A stretch of 64,000 bases of DNA from Novosphingobium sediminicola (GCF_014196525.1 NZ_JACIDX010000008.1:186001-250000), one strand, 5' to 3'. Shown: positions 43,899 through 53,024, counted from the first letter of the stretch. Notes: generated from the letters alone by a model not told the origin. Numbers and translations: made by a program.

Positions 43899-45196
43899 AA
43901 TCGGACAAGAAGCCTGACGTTTGTGTGGTGGGCCTAGGGTATATCGGCCTGCCCACCGCCGCCATTGTCGCCCGTTCGGGCTGCCGCGTACGCGGCATCG
44001 ATGTCAGCCAGAAGGTGGTGGACACGATCAATCGCGGCGAAATCCATATTGAGGAAGTCGATCTGGACGGGCTCGTCCATGCCGTGGTCGGGCGCGGGCT
44101 GCTGACGGCCTCGCTTGAGGTGGCGCCCGCCGATGTGTTTGTCATCGCCGTGCCCACGCCCTTTGGCCCCGATCATGAGCCGGATGTGTCCTATGTGCTG
44201 ACCGCCGCGCGTTCCATCGCGCCGGTGCTCAAGCATGGCGATGTGGTGATTTTGGAATCGACCAGCCCGGTTGGCACGACCGAGCAGATCCGCGATCTGT
44301 TTGCCGAAATGCGCCCGGATCTAAAAATCCCCGGTCTGACGCGCGACATCCCGGATGTGTCAATCGCCTATTGCCCGGAACGCGTGCTGCCCGGCCGCAT
44401 CCTGCATGAGCTGACCGAGAATGACCGCTCGATCGGCGGCATCACGCCGCGTTGCGCGCGCAAGGCGGTGGGCTTCTACAAGATCTTTGTGCGCGGCCAG
44501 TGCATCGCCACGGATGCGCGCAGCGCGGAAATGACCAAGCTGGTCGAAAACGCCTATCGCGACGTGAACATCGCCTTTGCCAACGAACTCTCCATCGTGG
44601 CCGACCGCATGGGTCTGGACGTTTGGGAAGTCATCAAGCTGGCCAATCGCCATCCGCGCGTGAACATCCTTTCGCCGGGGCCCGGCGTTGGCGGCCATTG
44701 CATCGCGGTCGATCCATGGTTCATCGTGTCGAGCGCGCCGGCTGAAACGCCGCTGATCCGCACCGCGCGCGGCGTGAACGACGGCAAGATCCACCACGTG
44801 ATCGCCAAGGCCGACGAGTTGATCGCCGCGCACCCCAATGCCCGCATCGCGGCGCTGGGGCTGGCGTTCAAAGCCAATATCGACGATTTCCGTGAAAGCC
44901 CGGCGCGCCTTGTCGCCGCCACCCTCGCCCGCAAATATCGCGAGCGGATGAGCATCGTGGAACCCTATGCCACGGTTTTGCCGCGTGAATTCGAAGGCAC
45001 CGGCGCCACCCAGATCGACCTCGACGAGGCGCTGGAGGAATGCGACATCCTGCTGGTGCTGGTCGATCACGACGCCTTCCGCCAGGTGCCTCTGGCCGAG
45101 CGTGCAGGCAAGATCGTCTATGACACGCGCGGCATCTGGCCGGATCAGCCCAAGGGTGGGGCTGAGGTAAGCGAAGGGTTGCGGTTGGTGGGATGA
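43895..45196 (+). CDS. wecC: UDP-N-acetyl-D-mannosamine dehydrogenase
   Basis: WecC oxidises UDP-ManNAc, made by the adjacent WecB, to UDP-ManNAcA. The 433-residue protein has VVGLGYIGLPTAAIVA (about 10), the VIAVPTPFG loop, ILESTSPVGTTEQI, AYCPERVLPGRI and the catalytic Cys in GVGGHCIAVDPWFI (about 260). An AGGAGG 10 bp upstream and the ATGA overlap with the wecB stop fix the start at 43895, not the in-frame ATG at 43886 that would leave no spacer. It ends at repeat module 4. Confidence 0.94.
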   Translation: MKSDKKPDVCVVGLGYIGLPTAAIVARSGCRVRGIDVSQKVVDTINRGEIHIEEVDLDGLVHAVVGRGLLTASLEVAPADVFVIAVPTPFGPDHEPDVSYVLTAARSIAPVLKHGDVVILESTSPVGTTEQIRDLFAEMRPDLKIPGLTRDIPDVSIAYCPERVLPGRILHELTENDRSIGGITPRCARKAVGFYKIFVRGQCIATDARSAEMTKLVENAYRDVNIAFANELSIVADRMGLDVWEVIKLANRHPRVNILSPGPGVGGHCIAVDPWFIVSSAPAETPLIRTARGVNDGKIHHVIAKADELIAAHPNARIAALGLAFKANIDDFRESPARLVAATLARKYRERMSIVEPYATVLPREFEGTGATQIDLDEALEECDILLVLVDHDAFRQVPLAERAGKIVYDTRGIWPDQPKGGAEVSEGLRLVG

Positions 45197-45199
45197 AGA

Positions 45200-45430
45200 T
45201 GCCTCCGGCGGGTTAAGGGACTCGTCCCTTAACAATCCCATTAATGGGGTGGCGTGGGGTCGGCAGACTGGCGCGCGACTTGTGATTTGAAAGCCTGCGG
45301 CGCTAAAGAGGGCATACCTTCAAGCGCCGCAGGCTTTATTCATTCAAAGGCCGCGCATGGTCGCCCCCCAAGCGCAACGAAGACAATATCGGGATTGTTA
45401 AGGGCCCCCGCCCTTAACCCGCCGGAGGCA
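45200..45430. repeat. Intergenic palindromic module, copy 4
   Basis: Left edge TGCCTCCGGCGGG (45200-45212) leads into hairpin TTAAGGGAC/GTCCCTTAA (45213-45221 and 45224-45232) and CAATCCC. The centre is AAAGCCTGCGGCGCT (45290-45304) with its complement at 45323-45337, 15 bp. The right side is GGGATTG (45391-45397) and hairpin TTAAGGGC/GCCCTTAA (45398-45405 and 45410-45417), then edge CCGCCGGAGGCA. Both end hairpins are of the TTAAGGG type here. It lies between convergent stops 45196 and 45447. Confidence 0.93.
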
Positions 45431-45446
45431 ATCCTCGGCTTAAAAC

Positions 45447-46199
45447 TCAAATCCCCCCATACCACTGATACCCGGCCACATCCTCCCAATACCCCCCCTT
45501 GCCGCCATACAGCCCGGCGAGTGTATCACGCACCTCGACCCGCATCACATACTTGGCCTGCTTGTATCCCAACTGCCGCTCGACGCGCAGACGGAGCGGC
45601 GCGCCATGCTCCAGCGGCAATTCGCGCCCGTTCATCGCCCATGCCAGAATCGTCTGGGGGTGGAAGGCGTCGACAAGGTCGATGCTTTCGTAATAGGGGT
45701 CCTCGCCGGTTTTGTCGGCGCAGTGGAACACCACGAATCGCGCGGTCGGCATCAGCCCCGCCATGGCCAGCACCTGCTCCAATTGCGGCCCTTGCCACTG
45801 GCCGATGGCGGACCATCCCTCAACGCAATCGTGGCGGGTGATCTGGCGGCGCTGGGTCATGGCTTTGAGCGCGGTCAGCGGCAGGTCGAGCGGGCGTTTG
45901 ACAAGGCCATCGACTCGCAGCGACCATCGCGCAAAGCCATCGGCCGCATGGGCCGCCCATGAGGCATCGCCCTCGGTATTGCCGTTCGAGCGGAAGGTGG
46001 GCGACATGTCGGCCTCGCGAAATTCGCGTGCCAAGGCATCGCGGCCCAGCAGCAGCCTTTGCGCAGGCCTATGCAGCCCCGCCGCGCCTTCTACCCAGCC
46101 CTCAATCGTGGGCTGACGCACAATCCGGTCGCAACCCGAAAGCAGCAGGCCGCCCCCCGCGATCAGGCCCCTCCGCGATAGTGTGGGGCGCGAGATCAT
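45447..46199 (-). CDS. Molybdopterin-dependent oxidoreductase (sulfite oxidase/YedY-like fold)
   Basis: This 250-residue protein starts MISRPTLSRRGLIAGGGLLL and then SGC. A twin-arginine pair (residues 9-10), a hydrophobic stretch and a lipobox-like Cys23 suggest Tat export and possibly lipidation. The SUOX-fold domain has the molybdenum-ligand Cys in TRHDCVEGWSAIG (Cys125), preceded by VDGLVKRPLDLPL. It overlaps the cytochrome b gene by four bases, so electrons probably flow from or to that membrane partner. The substrate is unknown. Confidence 0.88.
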   Translation of the reverse strand: MISRPTLSRRGLIAGGGLLLSGCDRIVRQPTIEGWVEGAAGLHRPAQRLLLGRDALAREFREADMSPTFRSNGNTEGDASWAAHAADGFARWSLRVDGLVKRPLDLPLTALKAMTQRRQITRHDCVEGWSAIGQWQGPQLEQVLAMAGLMPTARFVVFHCADKTGEDPYYESIDLVDAFHPQTILAWAMNGRELPLEHGAPLRLRVERQLGYKQAKYVMRVEVRDTLAGLYGGKGGYWEDVAGYQWYGGI

Positions 46200-47059
46200 G
46201 GCCTGCCTCCCTCACGCCGCCATCCGGTAATCATGCCGCGCAACTGATTCACCGGCCCCGACGCCATCACCATCGCCAGATGCACGACCACGAACAGCAC
46301 AATCCCGCAAAGCCCCAGAAAATGCAGCGAACGCGCCGATTGCCGCCCGCCCAGAACATCGAGCAACCACGGCGCCACCGCATCCATTCCCGGCGATAGC
46401 GCCAGCCCGGATGCAATCATCAGCGGCAGCAGACCGAACAGCACCCCGGCATACGCCAGCTTCTGCAACACGCCATAGCCATCATCATGAAAGCGAAAGC
46501 GCAGATGATCGACCACATCGCGCGCAATCGAACGCGGCGACCATTCCGCCAGAGTAATATGCAGATCCCGCCTGATATGCCCATTGATCAGCGACCAGAG
46601 CAGATAGGCCGCCAGCCCCAAGGCCAGCCCCCATGCAAAACTCAGATGCCAACTGCGCGCCAGCGCCAGATCATAGGTCGAAGGCAGCGTCATCCATCCC
46701 GGAAAGGCCAGCGCCAGTTCCTGCCCATCGCTCCCTCGCGAAAGGCCAAAGATTCCCGTCGTCTCGACCGTATGGCCCAGCAGGGTGATGCCGCCATGGT
46801 TGGCCCCCGCATTATCGGTCCATGCGCCAAACTCCAGCCATGCCGGATCATCATTCGCGCCATAGGCCCCCCAATAGAGCCGTGGATGGGCGTTGAAAAT
46901 CATCAGCCCGCTCATCGCCATCACCAACAGCACCAGCACATTGGCCCAATGCCACAGCCGGGTGGAAAGTCGGTGACGGCGCGCCGGAGCGCGCGGCGCA
47001 TCGCTGCCCTCGCGCAGGATGCGGCCCTTGAAGGGGGTGAAGTTCTTGTCCTCATCCAT
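46196..47059 (-). CDS. Cytochrome b561-type membrane protein, partner of the Moco enzyme
   Basis: This 287-residue integral membrane protein has four to five hydrophobic helices. STRLWHWANVLVLLVMAMSG (about 32-51) carries a haem-ligand His, RSWHLSFAWGLALGLAAYLL another, and LHFLGLCGIVLFVVVHLAMV two more. This is the Ni/Fe-hydrogenase-type b-cytochrome/DUF4405-like pattern. It is the first gene of the two-gene unit with the Tat-exported Moco enzyme and would link that enzyme to the quinone pool (inference from context). Confidence 0.85.
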   Translation of the reverse strand: MDEDKNFTPFKGRILREGSDAPRAPARRHRLSTRLWHWANVLVLLVMAMSGLMIFNAHPRLYWGAYGANDDPAWLEFGAWTDNAGANHGGITLLGHTVETTGIFGLSRGSDGQELALAFPGWMTLPSTYDLALARSWHLSFAWGLALGLAAYLLWSLINGHIRRDLHITLAEWSPRSIARDVVDHLRFRFHDDGYGVLQKLAYAGVLFGLLPLMIASGLALSPGMDAVAPWLLDVLGGRQSARSLHFLGLCGIVLFVVVHLAMVMASGPVNQLRGMITGWRREGGRP

Positions 47060-47798
47060 CGCGCGAATCTAGGCCAGCAATGCCCGTCCGGCAAGATAGG
47101 ACCAAAATCGCAGCGTCCATATGTGCGCCACAGGTGGGCCGGGCGTAAACTCTGTTCATGTCCGCAACCGCCCCCCTCTTGCGCATTCCGGGAAATTGCC
47201 CGGTCGCCTTCAGGACCGAAACCCGGCCCGATGGCGGCAAGGATCGTGGGCGACCCCACCACGGGGAAGGCGGCAAGCCCGTGCCTTTTCCACCGCTTGC
47301 CAGCCTTTTATCCCGCCTGCCCACGCATGGCCGCACCCGTGCCGCCAAAGGGCGCGCCAAGCGGCGCGACAGGCCCGTCTGCCTCCGTTTCGCCAGCGCC
47401 ATGCCGCGCAGCAAAATAGTCCAAAAGCCCGGTCCGGCCGGACCCGAGGACGAGGCAGGGCCCATGACGCATCTGCACAATGACGTGCAGGAACCGGGCC
47501 CAATTCGGAGCCGACATGTATGGTCCAAGACCCGGCTGCAATCGTCTGTAGCAGTGCCACCACGCCATATTCGCATGCGCAGCATAGCAGGGCATGATGC
47601 GCAGGATTCCATCAATAAACACGCCAAAATGCAAGAATTACGGGAAGATCTTCGCGAGAGAGCGGCATCGGTAACTATACATTCATTCCCGACACCGCCG
47701 GAGCTTTCATCCAGTTTTTGCCACCATTTCGGATGCGTAAGCAGTTAACTGCGAAGAAAGCAAAGACTACGCTGCACTGCACACAAGGGGGATCATTC
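47060..47798. other. 739-bp non-coding stretch between divergent genes
   Basis: No convincing gene lies here; a possible 196-residue frame from 47158 has no recognisable domain and overlaps other implausible frames. There are two adjacent hairpins, GTGGG/CCCAC (47246-47250 and 47255-47259) and CACGGG/CCCGTG (47260-47265 and 47278-47283), the second followed by CCTTTT. A perfect 12-bp palindrome GCAGTTAACTGC (47741-47752) lies 46 bp before the sugar transferase start and could be an operator. Confidence 0.5.
47741..47752. promoter_or_regulatory. 12-bp palindrome upstream of the sugar transferase
   Basis: GCAGTTAACTGC is a perfect palindrome 46 bp upstream of the sugar transferase ATG, a usual place for a repressor site or an extended promoter overlap. 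No regulator gene is near, so assignment to any family would be a guess. Confidence 0.4.
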
Positions 47799-48554
47799 AT
47801 GGTTGCAATGCCTGCGCAATCCATCGCTTCTGCGCGAACGCCTGCCGTCAAGGTCGAGGATCGCCTGATCAATGGCCAGCTCTTGTTTCAGAGCGACCAC
47901 GATCCTCTCGATGATGACAATGGCGACGAAAGCGAATTTCGTGGCGGTCTTGACTGGTTCCGAACCGTCGACATCGCCCTTTCCATGGCCGCGCTGGTGG
48001 TGTTGGCGCCGCTGCTGCTGGCCGTGGCCATCGCGGTCAAGCTGACCAGCGAAGGACCCGCCATTTTCCGCCACCGCCGCATCGGCCGCAACGGGCAGGA
48101 ATTCTACTGCTTCAAATTCCGCACGATGGTCTGCGATGCGGACAAGCGCCTGGCGGCGCTGCTGCGCGAAAATCCGGCGGCGCGGGCGGAATGGGAACGC
48201 GATCACAAATTGCGCAACGATCCGCGCATCACGCCGATCGGCGTCTTCCTGCGCAAGACCAGTCTGGATGAATTGCCGCAGATCTTCAACGTTCTGTTGG
48301 GCACGATGAGCTGGGTGGGGCCGCGCCCCATCGTGGCGGGCGAAATCATCCGCTATGGTCGCCGTTTCAACGCCTATTGCAAGGTGCGCCCCGGCATCAC
48401 CGGCCTCTGGCAGATTTCCGGCCGCAATGACACGTCCTATCGCCGCCGCGTCGCCATGGATGTGCTTTATGTCCGCACCCGCACCCTGCGGCTCTACAGC
48501 CGGATCATCCTGCTGACGGTGCCTGCGGTGCTGCGCCAGCACGGGTCTTATTGA
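47799..48554 (+). CDS. Undecaprenyl-phosphate sugar phosphotransferase (initiating glycosyltransferase)
   Basis: This 251-residue ExoY/WcaJ-like enzyme transfers a sugar-1-phosphate to undecaprenyl phosphate and starts a repeat unit of an exopolysaccharide. One membrane-associated helix (about 58-80) precedes the catalytic domain with [23 protein letters not shown] and [13 protein letters not shown]. It is the short form without the N-terminal multi-helix domain of WcaJ. AAGGGGG precedes the ATG at 47799. The first sugar is unknown. No polymerase or flippase gene is in the window. Confidence 0.92.
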   Translation: MVAMPAQSIASARTPAVKVEDRLINGQLLFQSDHDPLDDDNGDESEFRGGLDWFRTVDIALSMAALVVLAPLLLAVAIAVKLTSEGPAIFRHRRIGRNGQEFYCFKFRTMVCDADKRLAALLRENPAARAEWERDHKLRNDPRITPIGVFLRKTSLDELPQIFNVLLGTMSWVGPRPIVAGEIIRYGRRFNAYCKVRPGITGLWQISGRNDTSYRRRVAMDVLYVRTRTLRLYSRIILLTVPAVLRQHGSY

Positions 48555-49115
48555 GGCATAAGGATCGTTTCCATTCGAGGCGATGTGCCTGAATGCTCCT
48601 GCGCCCACCGCGGGATCGCCAAATCCTGATCTACGCCCCCTCCTTCGGCAGACCTGCCTCACGGTTCTGGCCATCAGGCTGATGGCTGGCGGGGGTGCCT
48701 GCGCGCAGGGAGGGGGCGAGGCCTTATCGAAGGGGTGATCGCGCCTGTCGGGTTAGCGCCGACCGGCGCATCGCCCTGTGCACCACCGCGCATCCGCGAA
48801 TTTCGTACAATATTCGGTTTGAAAAGAATGAAATCGGACCTGTGAGATGGCCAGAATAGTCCAATATCAATTCGATGCATTCTTGACCATCCAGTCTATG
48901 GCCGAATAAGTGTTACTTCGTAATGATTGCAGACAACGTCAATTTCCTGATCCGCCGAACCGAACAATTCACATGCCGACTGCATTGGAAAATGTCCAAT
49001 TCCGGCAATTGATCACAGAAATTTGAATAAATATTTCCCGCCGCCATTCATCGCAATGGCGCCCACTTTACCAGCGTTCACGAAACAGTCTTTTGACTGT
49101 GAGGGGGTTTAGACG
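48555..49115. other. 561-bp non-coding stretch before ugd
   Basis: The first 250 bases are GC-rich without a supported gene. From about 48,800 the sequence becomes AT-rich up to the ugd ribosome site. A small hairpin ACAGTC-TTTT-GACTGT (49085-49090 and 49095-49100) sits directly before the ribosome site. The AT-rich part probably contains the ugd promoter and regulatory sites. A 68-residue minus-strand frame at 48674-48880 has no visible domain and I do not support it as a gene. Confidence 0.5.
49085..49100 (+). promoter_or_regulatory. Leader hairpin adjacent to the ugd ribosome site
   Basis: ACAGTC and GACTGT form a 6-bp stem with a TTTT loop, ending immediately before the GAGGGGG ribosome site (49101-49107). 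It could shape translation of ugd or be a short inverted operator. Confidence 0.35.
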
Positions 49116-50426
49116 ATGAAGATAGCAATGGTTGGCTCGGGCTATGTTGGTCTTGTGTCAGGCGCGTGCTTTGCCGATTTTGGTCACGATGTGGTTTGCA
49201 TCGACAAGGATCCGAGCAAGATCGAGCGGCTGAACAACAACATCATGCCGATTTACGAGCCGGGTCTTGCCGAACTGGTGTCGGGCAATGTGAAGGCGGG
49301 TCGGCTGTCCTTCACGACGAACCTGGCCGAGGGGATCGAGGGCGCGCAGGCGATCTTCATCGCGGTGGGCACGCCCAGCCGTCGCGGCGATGGCCATGCG
49401 GATCTGTCCTATGTCTATGCGGTGGCACAGGAAGTGGGCGAGAATCTGAAGACGCCCGCCGTGATCGTGACCAAGTCGACCGTGCCGGTGGGCACCGGCG
49501 ACGAGGTCGAGCGCATCATCGCCGAGACGGGCACCAAGGTGCAGTTCGGCGTGGCCTCGAACCCGGAATTCCTGCGCGAGGGCGCGGCCATCGGCGATTT
49601 CAAGCGCCCCGACCGCATCGTCGTAGGGGTCGAGGACGAATGGGCCAAGGGCGTGATGAACGAGGTCTATCGCCCGCTGTTCATCAACAAGGCGCCGATC
49701 CTGTTCACCAGCCGCCGGTCCTCCGAAATGATCAAATATGCCGCCAATGCGTTTCTGGCGGTCAAGATCACCTTCATCAACGAGATCGCGGACCTGTGCG
49801 AAAAGGTGGGCGGCAATGTGCAGGATGTCGCGCGCGGCATCGGCATGGACAACCGCATCGGTTCGAAATTCCTCCACGCCGGGCCGGGTTACGGCGGCTC
49901 GTGCTTCCCCAAAGACACGCTGGCGCTGCTCAAAACCGCCGAGGATTATGACAGCCCGACCCGCATCGTCGAGGCCGTGGTCAAGGTCAATGACAGCCGC
50001 AAGCGCGCGATGGGCCGCAAGGTAGTCGATGCGCTGGGAGGGCCGACCGAGGCACGCGGCAAGACCGCAGCGCTGCTGGGCCTGACGTTCAAGCCCAACA
50101 CCGACGACATGCGCGATGCGCCCTCGATCGCGATTGCCCAGACGCTGATGGACGCGGGCGTGCATGTGGTGGCCTATGACCCCGAAGGGATGGAGGCCGC
50201 AGCGCCCCTGATGCCCGAGGTCAAGATGGTGGGCGGCGCCTTTGAGGCAGTGACCGGGGCCGATGTGGCCGTGGTCGTAACCGAATGGGACGCCTTCCGC
50301 GCCATCGATCTGGAACGGCTGAAGGGCGCGCTCAACACCCCCGTCCTCATCGACCTGCGCAACGTCTTCGACCCCGCTGACGCTCGCGCAAAGGGCTTCG
50401 AATATTCCTCCATCGGGCGGATCTGA
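49116..50426 (+). CDS. ugd: UDP-glucose 6-dehydrogenase
   Basis: Ugd makes UDP-glucuronate. The 436-residue protein has the NAD motif MVGSGYVGLVSGACFADFGH at the N-terminus, VIVTKSTVPVGTGDEVE, ASNPEFLREGAAIGDF, and the catalytic Cys in GPGYGGSCFPKDT (about 260), then LLGLTFKPNTDDMRDAPS. This is the classic bacterial Ugd pattern and differs from the two dehydrogenases at 41-45 kb, which have GGHC. GAGGGGG lies 8 bp upstream. It is followed 5 bp later by the SGNH-type gene. Confidence 0.96.
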   Translation: MKIAMVGSGYVGLVSGACFADFGHDVVCIDKDPSKIERLNNNIMPIYEPGLAELVSGNVKAGRLSFTTNLAEGIEGAQAIFIAVGTPSRRGDGHADLSYVYAVAQEVGENLKTPAVIVTKSTVPVGTGDEVERIIAETGTKVQFGVASNPEFLREGAAIGDFKRPDRIVVGVEDEWAKGVMNEVYRPLFINKAPILFTSRRSSEMIKYAANAFLAVKITFINEIADLCEKVGGNVQDVARGIGMDNRIGSKFLHAGPGYGGSCFPKDTLALLKTAEDYDSPTRIVEAVVKVNDSRKRAMGRKVVDALGGPTEARGKTAALLGLTFKPNTDDMRDAPSIAIAQTLMDAGVHVVAYDPEGMEAAAPLMPEVKMVGGAFEAVTGADVAVVVTEWDAFRAIDLERLKGALNTPVLIDLRNVFDPADARAKGFEYSSIGRI

Positions 50427-50431
50427 TCATC

Positions 50432-51598
50432 ATGGCAAAGGCCGCCTCACCGCCGCTGCGCCTGCCGGGGCGGCATCATGTCGTAAAGCCCGGCGCGGCC
50501 AAGGTGGCGGGGCGTCTGGCCGGGTGGGTCGTGGTGCTGGCGGTGGCGGGCGAAATTCTCGCCCGCCTCGCCCTCACCTCGCCCTCGATCCAGATTGCCG
50601 ATCCCGATCTGCGCTATACCAACCAGCCCGGCGCGGTGCTGTTTCAGGCCAATGAGGGGTTCGAGCGGATTCAGCTCAATTCGCTGGGCCTCAATGACGG
50701 GGAAATCGCGCCAAACCATGCCGGGCCGCGAATGCTGTTTATCGGCGATTCGATGCTGCTGGCCCATCAGGTGCCGAGGCAGAGCAATTATACCAGCCTG
50801 CTGGAAGGCAGCCTCGGGATTGATGCGGTCAATGGCGGGCGCGATGCGCTGGGGCCGGCGGAATGGGGGGTGATGGTGCGCCGTCTGGCGCCTGCGGTGC
50901 GGCCCGATTACATCGTCGTGATGATGACGCGCGGCGATGCTTTCGATCTGCGCGATGCCCTCATCAAACGAGCAGAGGCGGCCCAAAAGGCGACGGGTGC
51001 GCCTACGCATCCGGGCCGTCTGGCTGGCGCATTTGACGCATTGCTGCATCACTCCGCGCTAGCCACGTTTCTGGCCCGCCGCGCCAATCTCTATGTCACA
51101 GGGGTGCGCAAGGGCGGCGGATGGCTGCCCTATATTCTCCACGGCTTTCGCGCCTCCCCCGCCCCCAAGCCGGACACGCAGGATTTCCCCGTGGCCGCCA
51201 TCACCGCCCAACTGGCCGAGCGGATGGCGGAGGCGCAGAAGCGGGATAGAGTGATCTTCATCTCGATACCGGCCTTCACCTATCATGCCGATGGCCGGAT
51301 GGAATTCGAGCCGCGCTCCGCCGTGGAGCAGGCGATTTTCCCGGCGGCGGCCAAACAAGCGGGCATGCCCTTCGTCGATCTGGGCGATGGAATGCGCGCC
51401 GAATTCGCCCACAGCGGGCAGCCCTTTGTCGGTTTTCAAAACAGCGTGATCGGCACCGGGCATCTCAACACCTATGGCCATGAGGTGATCGCCCGCCTGA
51501 TCGCGGCGCACATGCCCGATCTTATGAAACAGGCCGATGCGGCCCATGCCCGGTCGGCCGAAGCACCCGCAAATACGCCCGCAACCCCCGCCCAATAA
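50432..51598 (+). CDS. SGNH/GDSL-like hydrolase-fold protein, probable polysaccharide O-acetylation partner
   Basis: This 388-residue protein has one N-terminal membrane helix (about 30-48, LAGWVVVLAVAGEILARLAL). The rest should be periplasmic. Block I is MLFIGDSMLLAHQV with the likely nucleophilic Ser near residue 108, and block V is GTGHLNTYGHEVIA near the C-terminus with the catalytic His. The arrangement recalls AlgJ/AlgX-like acetyltransferases. It stands 28 bp before an AlgI-like MBOAT gene, so the two likely act together to O-acetylate an exported polysaccharide. Confidence 0.82.
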   Translation: MAKAASPPLRLPGRHHVVKPGAAKVAGRLAGWVVVLAVAGEILARLALTSPSIQIADPDLRYTNQPGAVLFQANEGFERIQLNSLGLNDGEIAPNHAGPRMLFIGDSMLLAHQVPRQSNYTSLLEGSLGIDAVNGGRDALGPAEWGVMVRRLAPAVRPDYIVVMMTRGDAFDLRDALIKRAEAAQKATGAPTHPGRLAGAFDALLHHSALATFLARRANLYVTGVRKGGGWLPYILHGFRASPAPKPDTQDFPVAAITAQLAERMAEAQKRDRVIFISIPAFTYHADGRMEFEPRSAVEQAIFPAAAKQAGMPFVDLGDGMRAEFAHSGQPFVGFQNSVIGTGHLNTYGHEVIARLIAAHMPDLMKQADAAHARSAEAPANTPATPAQ

Positions 51599-51626
51599 TC
51601 ACGCATAAAGAGGCAGCAGGGACGTC

Positions 51627-53024
51627 ATGCTATTCACCTCCACAGACTTTGTCGTCTTTTTCGCCATCCTGCTGGCGATCCTTGCCGCAGTGCGGGCCAG
51701 CCGGGCGCGCTTCTATATCGTGCTGGTGGCCAGCTATCTGTTCTATGCCGCGTGGGACTGGCGCTATCTGCCGCTGCTGCTGGCGGTCAGCTTCTGGAAC
51801 TATGGCTTTGGCCTGATCATCGAGGCGGCGCAGGGGCCGCGTCTGCGCAAATTGTGGATCACGCTGGCCGTGTCGGGCAATATGGGGGCGCTGCTCTATT
51901 ATAAATACGCCAATTTCTTTCTCGACAATTTGCATGCCATCACCGGGACAAAGGGATCGCTGCTGGCCATCACCCTGCCGCTGGGGATCAGCTTCTTCAC
52001 CTTTCAGGGCGTGTCCTATGTCGTCGATGTCTATCGGCGCAGCAAACCGGCCACGCATGACATCGTCACCTTCCTGTTCTTCAAGGCCTTTTTCCCGCAA
52101 TTGATCGCCGGGCCGATTGTCCGCGCGCCCGAATTCCTGCCGCAATTGCAGCGCCCTTTCCGCATGACGCGCCCACTGATCATCATGGGGTTTCAATATT
52201 TTCTGGCCGGGGCCTTTTCCAAACTGGTGCTGGCCGACAATCTGGCGATTGCCGCGGACGCGATCTTTGCCGAACCGGGCCTGTATGATGCGCCCACGCT
52301 CTGGCTGGGCACGCTGGCCTATGCGGGACAGATCTATTGCGATTTCTTCGGCTATTCGATGATGGCGATCGGCCTGTCGCGGGTGATGGGCTATCGGCTG
52401 CCGATCAATTTTCGCATGCCCTATGTCGCGCGCTCGATTCAGGATTTCTGGCGGCGGTGGCATATGACGCTGTCGCGCTGGTTGCGGGATTATCTTTATA
52501 TCTCGCTGGGCGGCAATCGGCGCGGGCCGGTGCGGACCTATGTGAACCTGATCCTGACCATGCTGATCGGCGGGCTGTGGCATGGAGCCAGCTGGAATTT
52601 CGTGCTGTGGGGTGCTTTGCATGGCTCGGTTCAGATTCTCGACCGGTTCTGGACGCTGCACCGGCCCGCCGGGTGGCGGTTGCCCCCAGCGCTGGGCTGG
52701 GCGTTGACCTTTATGTTCGTCATTCTGGCGTGGGTCCCGTTCCGCGCCAAGGATTTCCCCACCACGGCCACCTTTCTGAAGGGGCTGGCGGGCATGGGCC
52801 ATGGGCAAACGCATTGGCTCTATGTGCCCGCCCTGCTCGCGCTGGTTGTGCTGCTGGCATGGCATATCGGTTATGAACGCGTGGGGCGCTGGCGTCAGAG
52901 CCTGCTGGGTTTTCGCCATCCCTGGGACATGTGCCAGATGGGCGTGCTGCTGCTGGGCATGCTGGGGATCGTGCTCTTTGCCCCGCTGGGCGGCAATGGC
53001 GCCTTCATCTATTTTCAGTTCTGA
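51627..53024 (+). CDS. MBOAT family O-acyltransferase (AlgI-like)
   Basis: This 465-residue membrane protein has about ten helices and the MBOAT signatures LPLGISFFTFQGVSYVVDVYRR (quoted in parts LPLGISFFTFQG and SYVVDVYRR), FFPQLIAGPIVR, FWRRWHMTLSRWLRDYLYI and the catalytic His in IGGLWHGASWNFVLWG (about 320). AlgI-type proteins pass an acyl group across the membrane to a periplasmic transferase, here probably the preceding SGNH protein. It ends at a strong terminator. Confidence 0.93.
   Translation: MLFTSTDFVVFFAILLAILAAVRASRARFYIVLVASYLFYAAWDWRYLPLLLAVSFWNYGFGLIIEAAQGPRLRKLWITLAVSGNMGALLYYKYANFFLDNLHAITGTKGSLLAITLPLGISFFTFQGVSYVVDVYRRSKPATHDIVTFLFFKAFFPQLIAGPIVRAPEFLPQLQRPFRMTRPLIIMGFQYFLAGAFSKLVLADNLAIAADAIFAEPGLYDAPTLWLGTLAYAGQIYCDFFGYSMMAIGLSRVMGYRLPINFRMPYVARSIQDFWRRWHMTLSRWLRDYLYISLGGNRRGPVRTYVNLILTMLIGGLWHGASWNFVLWGALHGSVQILDRFWTLHRPAGWRLPPALGWALTFMFVILAWVPFRAKDFPTTATFLKGLAGMGHGQTHWLYVPALLALVVLLAWHIGYERVGRWRQSLLGFRHPWDMCQMGVLLLGMLGIVLFAPLGGNGAFIYFQF

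Noticed and set aside
47158-47748. 196-residue + strand frame between cytochrome b and sugar transferase genes
   Set aside because: No domain, Arg/Pro/Ser-rich composition and overlap with other equally unlikely frames; the region looks non-coding.
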